Origin: Candidatus Sericytochromatia bacterium
GTDB lineage: Bacteria > Cyanobacteriota > Sericytochromatia > UBA7694
Reading direction: 5' to 3'
DNA length: 64,000 bases
NCBI GenBank assembly: GCA_018780035.1
Contig: JADMKE010000007.1
Coordinates: 1 to 64,000 of the forward strand
Shown here: one piece after another, positions 50,446-61,923 of the stretch
Layout of the letters: each line of letters begins with the position of its first letter
Numbering within the stretch: position 1 is the stretch's first letter
Notes under the pieces: generated by a model
Seen by the model: the letters and a program-made list of their open reading frames with translations, nothing else
Told to the model about the DNA's origin: nothing
The model's database searches: none
Program-made: the position numbers and the translations under genes

Positions 50446-51282
50446 TTGAAAAAATGGTTTTTAAGCTTGGGTCTGCTGATTGTGAGTCTGCCTGCCCAGG
50501 CAATTTCGCTGGAACAGGATTTTCAACTCTCACCGATCAGTTCGCCCAAAACCAACAGTGTTGAATTGCAATGGTCCCAAGCAGAAGAAGCAGATCAGGG
50601 GTTGGAATTGCCTTTTGTCTCACTTTCAGACAGGCAAGTACTGACCGATCTCAAAGGCACCTGGATTTCACTTCTGTCTTCAACCCGGCCCAAAGCCACC
50701 GTTTCATTAAATCTCGAACTCAATGGGCGTTCGGTTTACCAAAACAGTTTAAACACGTCAAAAGGACTCAGCTTACCTTCGATCCCACTCAAACCAGGCA
50801 AAAATGAGCTGACGCTAACCCTGGATGACACAGGCTCTCAACCCCAGACCCAAAAATTCACCCTTTACAATCTGGGCCCCCCACCCGGCCCCACTTTTGC
50901 GCTGGTGGACAAATACAATTTTACCCTTTACTATGTCCAGGATCAGATCCTCAAAAAGATTTATCCCATAGCCACAGGACGCCCCCGTACCCCCACCCCT
51001 TTGGGTCTGTTTATCATGGCCCGCAAAGAGGTCATGCCTTATGCCAATACCGGTTGGGGCGTGCGACGGATGTTGATCTATACCCCAGCAGAATACGCGC
51101 GCGGACATTGGGCGGGCTACGCGGTGCATGGCACCAACAATCCCGCCAGCATTGGCACGGAGGCCTCACATGGCTGTGTGCGCATGTTCAACCAAGACGT
51201 GACGGAGCTATCGCAAATGATGCCCCTGCAAACCCCTGTCTTGATTCGCGAGCAATTGCCTTTTTATATCGAGAAGCTCTAA
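50446..51282 (+). CDS. L,D-transpeptidase (YkuD family)
   Basis: YAVHGTNNPASIGTEASHGCVRMFNQDV. Confidence 0.93.
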   Translation: MKKWFLSLGLLIVSLPAQAISLEQDFQLSPISSPKTNSVELQWSQAEEADQGLELPFVSLSDRQVLTDLKGTWISLLSSTRPKATVSLNLELNGRSVYQNSLNTSKGLSLPSIPLKPGKNELTLTLDDTGSQPQTQKFTLYNLGPPPGPTFALVDKYNFTLYYVQDQILKKIYPIATGRPRTPTPLGLFIMARKEVMPYANTGWGVRRMLIYTPAEYARGHWAGYAVHGTNNPASIGTEASHGCVRMFNQDVTELSQMMPLQTPVLIREQLPFYIEKL

Positions 51283-51306
51283 ATTTAAAGCTTTAAACCA
51301 CGCGGG

Positions 51307-52398
51307 CTAAGCCATCACCGTGTCATCTTGCTGGGTTAACTCTTCGAGTTTGGCCTGCTGGTCAGCGGTGATCATGGCATCGATCAACTCGTGTACATCG
51401 CCATTGAGAATCTCTGGCAATTTGTACAGGGTCAATTTAATCCGGTGGTCGGTCACGCGGCCCTCAGGGAAGTTATAGGTGCGAATGCGTTCACTGCGGT
51501 CGCCGCTGCCCACCTGGGATTTGCGCGCGTCTGCGCGTTCATCGTGTTGGGCCTGGGTCAGACGATCCAACATTTTGGTTTTGAGCATAATCATTGCCTT
51601 CATGCGGTTCTGCAATTGTGAGCGCTCTTCTTGGCAGGCCACAACAATCCCAGTTGGCACGTGGGTGATCCGCACAGCCGTCTCAACCTTGTTCACGTTC
51701 TGGCCCCCGGCGCCCCCTGAACGGAAGGTGTCCATCTGCAAATCGGCTGGGTTGATCTCGATATCGATATCTTCGGCTTCAGCCATCACGGCCACAGTCG
51801 CAGCTGAAGTGTGAATCCGGCCAGAGGCTTCGGTATCGGGCACACGCTGCACGCGGTGTACCCCCGATTCATATTTGAGATAGCTGTATACGCTGTCCCC
51901 TTCGATCGACATCACCGCTTCTTTGATCCCGTTGAGACCGGTTTCGTTGACCGAAAGCAGGGTGGTTTTCCATTTTTTGGACTCGGCAAAGCGGGTATAC
52001 ATGCGCACCAGATCGGCGGCAAAGAGGGCTGCTTCTTCGCCCCCTGTACCAGCCCGCACTTCAAGCAGGATATTTTTTTCATCGTTGGGATCTTTGGGCA
52101 AAAGCAGCAATTGCAAATGTTTTTCCAATTTGACTTGGCGCTCAGACAACTCAGCCAATTCAGCTTGAATCAATTCCCGCATATCCGGGTCTTGTTCTTC
52201 GCGCACCATTTCCTGGGTATTGGCCAAATCCTGGCTGACCTTTTCCAGCTCGTGGTAAATGCCAACTTTTTCTTCCAGCTCCGCGTGGGCTTTGGCATAT
52301 TTGCGAAAGCGCTCCTGATCGCGAATCACATCAGGATCTGACAAAAGCTCTGTCAGTTCCTGATGCTTGTGGACAATGGCTTCAAACGGGGCGATCAC
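51307..52398 (-). CDS. prfA: Peptide chain release factor 1
   Basis: [44 protein letters not shown]. Confidence 0.97.
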   Translation of the reverse strand: MIAPFEAIVHKHQELTELLSDPDVIRDQERFRKYAKAHAELEEKVGIYHELEKVSQDLANTQEMVREEQDPDMRELIQAELAELSERQVKLEKHLQLLLLPKDPNDEKNILLEVRAGTGGEEAALFAADLVRMYTRFAESKKWKTTLLSVNETGLNGIKEAVMSIEGDSVYSYLKYESGVHRVQRVPDTEASGRIHTSAATVAVMAEAEDIDIEINPADLQMDTFRSGGAGGQNVNKVETAVRITHVPTGIVVACQEERSQLQNRMKAMIMLKTKMLDRLTQAQHDERADARKSQVGSGDRSERIRTYNFPEGRVTDHRIKLTLYKLPEILNGDVHELIDAMITADQQAKLEELTQQDDTVMA

Positions 52399-52997
52399 GA
52401 TTTCAGCGATTCAGACATTTCTTGAATCAGCGAAAGGGCTTTGGCCACAGAGGCTTTCATATCAGAAACGCGCTGACTTTCCTGACGGATTTCGTCAACC
52501 AATTGATTCAAGGTAGCCAAATTAAAATCATCAGCACCTTGAGAGACAGAACTGCTTTCGGGCTCTGAATAGCTCTCTTCAGCCACAACCACGGCTTCAG
52601 CAACCGCTTCTTCTTCAGATTCATCAAAAGCAGGGTAAACATCCAGTTCTTCTTCGACCAGCTCGGTTTCTTCAACCAACTCGGGTTCGTCGGCATAAGC
52701 GACTTCGCCAGCGGGCTCATCGGCCGACGCCACTTCTGAGTCGGAGTAGTCCATTTCAGCGGCCTCTTCGGCAGCCGCTTCTTCAGTTGCTTCAGCCACA
52801 AATTCAGTAGGCTCCTCATCGGTGGGAAACATATTGTCGAGTTCAGCATCCAGAGATGCAACATCAGCCGACGCATCAGCCATGATCTCTATTGGCTCAT
52901 CGGTGGGGAACATACCGTCCAAGGCTTCATCCAGAGAAGGATCAGTGTGTGTGTTCATTTCTTCGTCTTCCCAGACTTGGGTTTCGGAATCGCTCAT
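52395..52997 (-). CDS. Acidic low-complexity hypothetical protein
   Basis: [13 protein letters not shown]...; two MFPTDE motifs; 4-bp overlap with prfA. Confidence 0.65.
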   Translation of the reverse strand: MSDSETQVWEDEEMNTHTDPSLDEALDGMFPTDEPIEIMADASADVASLDAELDNMFPTDEEPTEFVAEATEEAAAEEAAEMDYSDSEVASADEPAGEVAYADEPELVEETELVEEELDVYPAFDESEEEAVAEAVVVAEESYSEPESSSVSQGADDFNLATLNQLVDEIRQESQRVSDMKASVAKALSLIQEMSESLKS

Positions 52998-53195
52998 GGG
53001 GTTATTTCTCTCTTCCCGAATTTGGTGGAATTGTTTATGAAAGACTCTATGAAAAACTATTATAGCATAGCATATTCCACTGCCAAGCAAGTCAGAATGA
53101 GCTTCAGAGCCTCTGCAAGGAATCTTTTTTCTTGTGTCCCCATGTTATAATCTTGCTGATTCTTAGCATCCCACCCTTCTCAGGCAAAACAGGCA

Positions 53196-53810
53196 ATGGC
53201 GACTGAAAGCAATCGCGAAGACTACCTCACACACCTGGCTCAGATTTGCAGCAATTGCACCCGCTGTGAATTGCACCGTGGCCGCACCCGCAGTGTTTTT
53301 TCCGACGGCAATCCCCATGCCCGACTGATGATCGTGGGTGAGGGCCCCGGCCAAAACGAAGACGAAATCGGGGTGCCTTTTGTGGGCAAAGCTGGGCAAT
53401 TGCTCACCCGCATGTTAAACGCGGTGGGCTTTGATCGCCAGCAAGACACGTATATCGCCAATGTGGTCAAATGCCGTCCGCCCGGCAACCGTACACCCAC
53501 ACAGGCCGAAATGGCCGCCTGTTTTCCCTATTTAAAACGGCAGATCCAAGCGGTGCAGCCCCTGATCTTGGTTTTAACCGGCGCAACGGCTGTGAAAGGC
53601 GTTCTCGCCGATCCGCGCCCCATCAGCCGCATACGCGGCGAGTGGATTTTGCGGCAGAATATTTGGTGCATGGCCACCTTTCATCCTTCTTATCTCTTGC
53701 GCAACGAATCGAAAGAAAAGGGGTCGCCCAAATGGCTGGCCTGGCAAGATTTCAAGGAAATCCGACGCAAATATGAAGAATTGACACACCTCTCGTCCCC
53801 GACACAGTGA
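53196..53810 (+). CDS. Type-4 (Fe-S) uracil-DNA glycosylase
   Basis: CSNCTRCELHRGRT...GEGPGQNEDEIGVPFVGKAGQLL...NVVKCRPPGNRTP. Confidence 0.93.
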   Translation: MATESNREDYLTHLAQICSNCTRCELHRGRTRSVFSDGNPHARLMIVGEGPGQNEDEIGVPFVGKAGQLLTRMLNAVGFDRQQDTYIANVVKCRPPGNRTPTQAEMAACFPYLKRQIQAVQPLILVLTGATAVKGVLADPRPISRIRGEWILRQNIWCMATFHPSYLLRNESKEKGSPKWLAWQDFKEIRRKYEELTHLSSPTQ

Positions 53811-54047
53811 TTCAGTCAGGCCATTCAAGTGAGCCAATCTAGCCGCAAAAAACCGCACAGTTAGGATGTTCTTTTCTTCTGGTCGCAGCCGGGAGATTGT
53901 GTTAAAATTCCCTGGCATGAGTAAGAATACGCCTTATTTATGGCCTTGAACTTCAAGCAGAATCTTGCAAGAATCTTGCATAAGAACCCAATTGAATCAA
54001 CGCTTACTCAGAAGATTTTCATCAAGCAAAACAAAAGGAGAACGGTT

Positions 54048-55040
54048 GTGCAGCCTGCCTTAGCAACAGAACATCCACCAGCGACCAACGAGCACAGCTC
54101 CACGGAGCACAGCAGCACGTCCACCATGGAACACAGCTCCTCCTCCAGCACGGAGCACAACAGCGCATCCACCACGGAACACAGCGCAAGCTCCAGCACG
54201 GAGCATTCCAGTACCACCCCCTCTGAGCACACACTCACGGCAGAGCGTTCGGTAACTGAACACAGCACAGAACACAGCAGCGACAGCCATGCCGCAGCCG
54301 GTGGCGAACATGCAGCCCCAGGTTCAACCTACCATCCCCCCGGCCATTTTAATCTGCAAGTGGGGGGTGTTAAAGTCCACTTCGACACCCTTTTGGGCAG
54401 TTGGTTGGTCATGGCCTTTATTATCACTTTGGCCTTTACCGCCACCCGCCAACTCAGCAAGAAACCCGCCAAAAAGCAGGTCTTTTTTGAATCCCTCGTT
54501 GATTTGGCCCATGGCATTGTCAAAGCACAGGTCAGCAAAGAGACCTTCCGCTATGTCCCCTTGATCGGTACGATCTTTTTATTCGTACTCTGCTGCAATT
54601 GGATGGGGCTTTTGCCCTGGCGTGTACTCGAATTAATGGGCACACCCCATGGTTTTGAAATTGCCTCCCCCACCAACGACGTCAATACCAACGGCGCTCT
54701 GGCGATCATCTCCGTGGCCTCTTATTGGTATTTTGGCATCCGCAAAAAGGGTCTGGCCCACTTCAAACACTATTTTCAGCCGATGTGGTTCCTCTTCCCC
54801 CTGAATATGATGGAAGATATCACCCGTCCGCTTTCCTTGACCTTCCGTTTGTTCGGCAATATTATCGGTGGCGAAATCGTGATGGGCATCTTGCTCTTCT
54901 TGACAGCTCCGCTGATTATTACCGGTGTGGTGGTACTGCCCATGATCGCCATGGAGGTCTTGGTCGGTTTTATCCAGGCCTTCATCTTCTCGATGTTGAC
55001 TGCCTCTTATATTGGGGCTGTGGTCGCAGAACACCATTAA
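54048..55040 (+). CDS. atpB: F0F1 ATP synthase subunit a with His/Ser/Glu-rich N-terminal extension
   Basis: LSLTFRLFGNIIGGEIV; GFIQAFIFSMLTASYIG; GTG start with AAAAGGAG upstream. Confidence 0.92.
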   Translation: MQPALATEHPPATNEHSSTEHSSTSTMEHSSSSSTEHNSASTTEHSASSSTEHSSTTPSEHTLTAERSVTEHSTEHSSDSHAAAGGEHAAPGSTYHPPGHFNLQVGGVKVHFDTLLGSWLVMAFIITLAFTATRQLSKKPAKKQVFFESLVDLAHGIVKAQVSKETFRYVPLIGTIFLFVLCCNWMGLLPWRVLELMGTPHGFEIASPTNDVNTNGALAIISVASYWYFGIRKKGLAHFKHYFQPMWFLFPLNMMEDITRPLSLTFRLFGNIIGGEIVMGILLFLTAPLIITGVVVLPMIAMEVLVGFIQAFIFSMLTASYIGAVVAEHH

Positions 55041-55062
55041 ACGCTGAGTCTATTTTATTAGA

Positions 55063-55103
55063 AGCGGAAGGCTTTTTCTCCAAAAAGTCTTCCGCTTTTT
55101 TTT
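55063..55103 (+). terminator. Intrinsic terminator after atpB
   Basis: AGCGGAAG...CTTCCGCT with long T-tract. Confidence 0.85.
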
Positions 55104-55310
55104 AGAACATTTTTTTAGAACAAAATTGGCGCTCTGGATGCACGAGTGATAATGGCTCAAGTTGAATCAGCACCTAATAATCGCCTAACAATCGCCCAGA
55201 TCAAATCACAGTCTCAAAACTCGGGAATTTAAAAAACTAAGCTTTTTTTAAATTCAGATAGAAAATTCCCTTGACACTTCAAATTGGATCGTTCATCATG
55301 AATACATGTA

Positions 55311-55337
55311 TCAGCACTCTATGTGAGTGAGTGCTAA
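55311..55337 (+). promoter_or_regulatory. CIRCE element (HrcA operator)
   Basis: TCAGCACTC-N9-GAGTGCTAA (consensus TTAGCACTC-N9-GAGTGCTAA). Confidence 0.95.
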
Positions 55338-55451
55338 ACATAAACAACAAACAATCGTATCCTAAGTAGACTGATGCAAAGCGCCGTTGATGCGCAAAAG
55401 CTTTAAAAGATACTTTAGAATATGCCAAATTTTATGGAGGTCCTAGACATC

Positions 55452-55751
55452 ATGGCAAAGACATTTTTGAAGCCCCTGGGCGACCGGGTGGTTGTAAAAG
55501 TAGTTGAAGGTGAAGATAAAACCAGCGGTGGCATTTTGCTGCCCCAAACCGCCAAAGAAAAACCCCAGGAAGCCGAAGTGCTGGCTGTGGGTCCCGGCAA
55601 GATGCTGGAAGATGGCAAACGCTCTTCGATGGAAGTGCGTGAAGGTGATCGCGTGATCTTTGCCAAATACGGCGGAACCGAAGTGAAATCCCAAGGCGAA
55701 GAACTTCTGATTATTTCAGAAAAAGACATTCTCGCCATCGTTGAAAGATAA
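55452..55751 (+). CDS. groES: Co-chaperonin GroES
   Basis: [44 protein letters not shown]. Confidence 0.98.
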   Translation: MAKTFLKPLGDRVVVKVVEGEDKTSGGILLPQTAKEKPQEAEVLAVGPGKMLEDGKRSSMEVREGDRVIFAKYGGTEVKSQGEELLIISEKDILAIVER

Positions 55752-57428
<1,677 letters not shown>

Positions 57429-57462
57429 GCCTCACGGCTCACTGACGTTCACCTAAAAATTC

Positions 57463-57487
57463 CAAAGGGGCCTCCGGGCCCCTTTTC
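57463..57487 (+). terminator. Intrinsic terminator after groEL
   Basis: AAAGGGGCC-TCC-GGGCCCCTTTT. Confidence 0.85.
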
Positions 57488-57505
57488 CTTTGGTACAATT
57501 TGCCT

Positions 57506-58807
57506 ATGCAACTGCTTCGTTTGATGCAAAACTATTTCCCCCCTCCCGTTCTGGATTTGCTCCAGCAGACGGGACAGGCTGCTGCCGATTTAAATCTCAA
57601 GGTCTACCTGATCGGCGGCAGCATCCGCGATCTGCTCTTGCCCCACCGCGCGTTTGATTGGGACATCGATCTGGTGGTTGAAAACCAGGGAGAGGAAGCT
57701 CGCGCAGAAGCCCTGGCGCGCGAATTACAGAGCCGCTTGGGCGGTCAATTGCAGGTCTTTAAACAATACGGCACCGCAAAATTGGGCAAATTCAAACCCG
57801 ACGAGCGACTTCAGTTGGACATTGCCACGGCCCGAACGGAGAGTTATGCCTATCCAGGAGCCAATCCCGAAGTGGCTTTCAGCGATTTACACGCCGATCT
57901 CGACCGCCGCGACTTTAGTGTCAACGCCTTGGCAATTGCCCTTTTGCCAGACAACTTTGGCCAATTGATCGATTATTTTGAGGGCTATCACGACTTGCAA
58001 CACCGCCACTTGCGCACCCTGCACCCAGATAAGTTTCGCGAAGATCCTGTCCGCGCTTGGCGGGCCTGTCGCCTCGAACAGGCGCTGGATTTTCAGATCG
58101 AAAGCGAGACGGCTGAGCTGATTGCAGACACAATGAAAAGCGGTCTTTTTGATGGTTTCTGCTCAGCCCGGATCCGGGTTGAATTGCGCAAAGTACTGAG
58201 TTTTGACGACCCGATTCCCTGTCTTTTGCGTTTGTCCGAGCTGGGGGTTTTGCGCTGCCTGGATCCCCATTTGAAACTGAATGAGACACTGCTGGACGCC
58301 TTGAACCGTCTGGAACAGTGGCAGCCCTGGTTTGCAGAGGCCCACGATGCCTGGGCAGCGCCCCTTTGCCTCTTGCTCGAAGCGGTCCCGCTAGAAAAAC
58401 GCCCAGCCCTGTTGCCCAAACTGGAGTTGAATCAACACCAACTGCGCTCCTGGTTGGCCTTTGAACAAAAAAGCCAGACTTATTTACAAAATGACTGGTC
58501 GAAAATGCCCCCCAGTGCCATTTATGCCGCGCTCAAAGCCATTCCCGATCTGACGCTTTGGCTCTGGCTGGCACGTTATCCAGAGAGCCCACTGGCGCTT
58601 ACGATTGAACGCTATTGGTTGGAGTGGCGCAACCTCAAACCTTTTTTAACGGGCCATGAACTCAAACAATGGCTCAAACCTGGCCCACACATGCGGGCCC
58701 TTTTAAACGAATTGCTGCGGGCCCGACTCGACGGTGAAACCCACAGCCATGACGACGAAATGACCCTGGCTCAAAAACTGATCCAGCAAAGACAAGAGGT
58801 ACTATGA
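57506..58807 (+). CDS. cca: CCA tRNA nucleotidyltransferase / poly(A) polymerase family
   Basis: LIGGSIRDLLLPHRAFDWDIDLVVE; RRDFSVNALAIAL. Confidence 0.9.
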   Translation: MQLLRLMQNYFPPPVLDLLQQTGQAAADLNLKVYLIGGSIRDLLLPHRAFDWDIDLVVENQGEEARAEALARELQSRLGGQLQVFKQYGTAKLGKFKPDERLQLDIATARTESYAYPGANPEVAFSDLHADLDRRDFSVNALAIALLPDNFGQLIDYFEGYHDLQHRHLRTLHPDKFREDPVRAWRACRLEQALDFQIESETAELIADTMKSGLFDGFCSARIRVELRKVLSFDDPIPCLLRLSELGVLRCLDPHLKLNETLLDALNRLEQWQPWFAEAHDAWAAPLCLLLEAVPLEKRPALLPKLELNQHQLRSWLAFEQKSQTYLQNDWSKMPPSAIYAALKAIPDLTLWLWLARYPESPLALTIERYWLEWRNLKPFLTGHELKQWLKPGPHMRALLNELLRARLDGETHSHDDEMTLAQKLIQQRQEVL

Positions 58808-59436
58808 TCTTTCGCTCAAACCCATTGGATCTGTTGATCCTGATTCCCCTCTTTATTATTTCGATCACCATGCATGAGGCCGCTCATGCTTATGCGGCTT
58901 ATGCTTTTGGCGACGATACGGCCGCAAAAGAGGGACGTTTAACCCTGAACCCTTTGGCCCATTTGGATCCTTTGGGAGCCATTATGGTGCTGCTGGTTGG
59001 TTTTGGCTGGGCCAAACCGGTACCTGTAGATCCGCGCAATTTACGCAACCCCAATTGGCAGATGCCTGCAGTCGCTGCGGCTGGACCTTTGGCCAATCTA
59101 TTTTTGGCGATACTCAGTATTGTTTTGCTGATTCTCAGCACCCACACTGGCCAAAGCTTTTTTGCTGAGCCCCTCTTTCTCTCTGCCTCGTTAAATTTGC
59201 TGCTGATGCTGTTTAATCTGGTGCCTTTGCCCCCCTTAGACGGCGCAGGCATTTTAAGGGGTTTTTTACCCCGGCCATGGCAGTTTAAACTTGATGAACT
59301 CGGTGCTTATGGGCCTGTGATTCTGATCGTTTTGGTCTTTGTACCCGGCGTCAAAGAGGTCTTTTTTGGAACCCTCTATGGTATGGCCAAATTTATTTTT
59401 GAATTTTTGATGGGCATTTTTGCCTTCTTGGGCTAA
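58804..59436 (+). CDS. Site-2 protease (M50) family membrane metalloprotease
   Basis: MHEAAHAYAAYAFGDDTAAKEGRLTLNPLAHLDPLG; NLVPLPPLDGAGIL. Confidence 0.93.
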   Translation: MIFRSNPLDLLILIPLFIISITMHEAAHAYAAYAFGDDTAAKEGRLTLNPLAHLDPLGAIMVLLVGFGWAKPVPVDPRNLRNPNWQMPAVAAAGPLANLFLAILSIVLLILSTHTGQSFFAEPLFLSASLNLLLMLFNLVPLPPLDGAGILRGFLPRPWQFKLDELGAYGPVILIVLVFVPGVKEVFFGTLYGMAKFIFEFLMGIFAFLG

Positions 59437-59503
59437 ACAAATTAAAAAGCCGACCATACTGTAGAAGCAATAGGATCGGCTTTTGTCAGGATCGGAGTCG
59501 CCC

Positions 59504-60175
59504 TTAACAACCAGGGCGAACGACCTTCCCAAAATCTGGTTCTCCAGCTTTGGTAATTTTGGCTGCGCCATCTGGAAAGAGTTGGTATTCTCCCTTTTTT
59601 AAAATGCGCGGCGTTTTATCTGGGCGCGGGTAATTCCAACTGCCGTCGGCTTTGATATCAAATTTACAAGCTGTCTGGGCATTGGCGGCAGGTGTGGGAG
59701 AGGCGTTGATAACGGAGGTCGTCGCAGTCCCTGTATTGCAGGCGGGAGCCTTGATAATGGCGCCCACATCCGGTTCTCCAGCCTTGGTAATTTTGGCAGA
59801 ACCATCCTGAAAAAGCTGGTAATCACCTGTTTTTAGAATGCGGGGGGTTTTATCTGGGCGCGGGAAATCCCAAGAGCCATCAGCCTGGATATTCAGCTTG
59901 CCACAGCTGGCTGTGGACGTTCCACTGGGATTGGCCGTTGGCGCAGGGGAACCGGTGTGTGCCGCTGACGCCTGGGTTGATGCCGTGGCCGGAGAGGCAG
60001 ATGCCCCTACCTGTTGAATAATAGTGGTATTGTTCACCACCTGTGGGGCAGTATTGGTGGTTTGATTCACCACATTTTTAGGACCATTTGTAGTGGTATT
60101 GTCACAGGCCCCGAGTAACAAGCTCAAGCCCAAAAACAATCCCAATGAGTAACGCTGGTTCATCACTTTTTTCAT
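59504..60175 (-). CDS. Lipoprotein with internal ~55-aa duplication
   Basis: Lipobox LLLGAC; two copies of (A/K)DGSW.(F/Y)PRPDKTPRILK.G(D/E)YQLF.DG.AKITKAGEPD.G. Confidence 0.7.
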   Translation of the reverse strand: MKKVMNQRYSLGLFLGLSLLLGACDNTTTNGPKNVVNQTTNTAPQVVNNTTIIQQVGASASPATASTQASAAHTGSPAPTANPSGTSTASCGKLNIQADGSWDFPRPDKTPRILKTGDYQLFQDGSAKITKAGEPDVGAIIKAPACNTGTATTSVINASPTPAANAQTACKFDIKADGSWNYPRPDKTPRILKKGEYQLFPDGAAKITKAGEPDFGKVVRPGC

Positions 60176-60356
60176 ACTATTTCCTCATAGAATTCCAGTC
60201 GGTTCAAAACAAACAATCGGTATTGTAGGAAAAACAAAAGAATTGGACAATAGACCCCGATCACAGTTGGGCCCAAAAAGGAGCCCATTTTGAGATTTAC
60301 TTTGCTCTGAATTTAAGATATGATTAAAACAAATCGATTTTTTTGTGATGGTTAGC

Positions 60357-61856
60357 ATGAATCTGATCAAATCCAAACGTCTTGCTGCGGTTTTTCAGCT
60401 GATAACCGCCTCTCTCTTTGTGTTTTCTTGTCAAACGCTTGTACCCCAGCCTCAGAACCAAGCTCCTGCTGCTGTTTCGCGTTTAAACGCAACGGCTGTG
60501 CGCCCAACCCCCAATCAATTTATGTGGGGTGTTTCGTCAGCAGGTTATCAGGCCGAAGGCAATGAGACCAACAGCCAATGGTATTTTTGGGAGCAGGCTG
60601 GCAAAACCAAACACCGCAGCGGCAAAGCTGTGGATTTTTACAATCGCTATGAAGAAGATATTCTGCTCGCCAAACAAATGGGTGTCAATTCTTTCCGCAT
60701 GAGTGTGGAGTGGAGCCGGGTGGAGCCCCAACCTGGGGTTTTTGACGAAGCCCAAATCGCCCATTACCGCAAAATCGTACAAACTGTGCGCAAACATGGC
60801 ATGGAGCCATTGGTGACCCTGGTGCATTTTACCTATCCCCAATGGCTTGATATCGACAGTGATCGCGATGGTTTGAGAAGCTGGGAAGACCCCGACAGCA
60901 TTGATGCCTATCTGCGTTATACCGATAAAGTAGCGCGCGCCCTCAGCAGCGACGTGCGCTATTGGATCACCTTCAACGAGCCCAATATCTGGCTGCCCAT
61001 TGCCCACCTCTTTGGAAAAACCCCACCTGGCACCCGCTCGCCATTGGGCTTTCTGCGCTCTGGTTGGAATGTCTTAAAAGCCCATGCCCGCGCCTATGAT
61101 CGCCTTCATGGCATCAACCCCCAGGCCATGGTCTCCTCAAATATTTTTCAATTCCAATACAATCCCTTTGCCAAGAGTCCCAAATCGTTTGCCGCCTCTC
61201 CCGAAGCCATGAACACCCGCACAATTGAAGCTTTTGCTGACAGCGATTGGTTTATGGACGGCCTCAAAAGCGGAGAATATGCCTACGGCATTCACGCCCA
61301 ACAATTGTTTAAACCCTCTCACTATGCCAGCGAGGCATCGGCCCGCAACAATGGAACAGTCGCGCTCTTGGGCCGTTTTGACTATGTTGCCTTTGACTAT
61401 TATTACCGTTTTACCAAATTGGAACAGGTCATGAATGCCCATGAAACCTGGCGGATGCCGATTTATCCTGAAGGCCTTTACAATGTGCTGATGGATTATC
61501 ACCGCCGCTTTAACAAACCGATTGTGATTGCCGAAAACGGCATTGGGCTCTTTCAAAACAAGCCCCGCGCCGATGGCTGGAAACGGGCAGATCATATTGT
61601 GCATCATGTCTATCACATGCAGCGGGCGATGCAAGACGGCGCCAAAGTGATCGGCTATTATCATTGGTCAATCACCGACAATTACGAGTGGGGCGACTTC
61701 GACTCCGCCTTCGGACTCTATCGCGTCGACGCCCTCAACGATCCCAGCCTGACACGCATTCCCACAGATGGGGTCGAGGCCTATCGTTCGGTGATTGCAG
61801 CAAAAGGGGCCACCCCGCTGCTGCAGCAGAAATACCCAGGTCCAGTCAATCGCTAG
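60357..61856 (+). CDS. Glycoside hydrolase family 1 (beta-glucosidase-like), putative lipoprotein
   Basis: FMWGVSSAGYQAEG; ITFNEPNIW; IVIAENGIG; N-terminal FVFSC lipobox-like. Confidence 0.88.
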   Translation: MNLIKSKRLAAVFQLITASLFVFSCQTLVPQPQNQAPAAVSRLNATAVRPTPNQFMWGVSSAGYQAEGNETNSQWYFWEQAGKTKHRSGKAVDFYNRYEEDILLAKQMGVNSFRMSVEWSRVEPQPGVFDEAQIAHYRKIVQTVRKHGMEPLVTLVHFTYPQWLDIDSDRDGLRSWEDPDSIDAYLRYTDKVARALSSDVRYWITFNEPNIWLPIAHLFGKTPPGTRSPLGFLRSGWNVLKAHARAYDRLHGINPQAMVSSNIFQFQYNPFAKSPKSFAASPEAMNTRTIEAFADSDWFMDGLKSGEYAYGIHAQQLFKPSHYASEASARNNGTVALLGRFDYVAFDYYYRFTKLEQVMNAHETWRMPIYPEGLYNVLMDYHRRFNKPIVIAENGIGLFQNKPRADGWKRADHIVHHVYHMQRAMQDGAKVIGYYHWSITDNYEWGDFDSAFGLYRVDALNDPSLTRIPTDGVEAYRSVIAAKGATPLLQQKYPGPVNR

Positions 61857-61923
61857 GCCTTTGATATAGCACTTAAAATAATCAGCAATACACAGTAGCA
61901 AAGAAATAGAAAGATTATCATTT

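Noticed and set aside
54008-54311. Cys-rich minus-strand ORFs opposite the atpB extension
   Set aside because: They are reverse reading of the EH-repeat DNA; the sense frame continues into the conserved subunit-a core.
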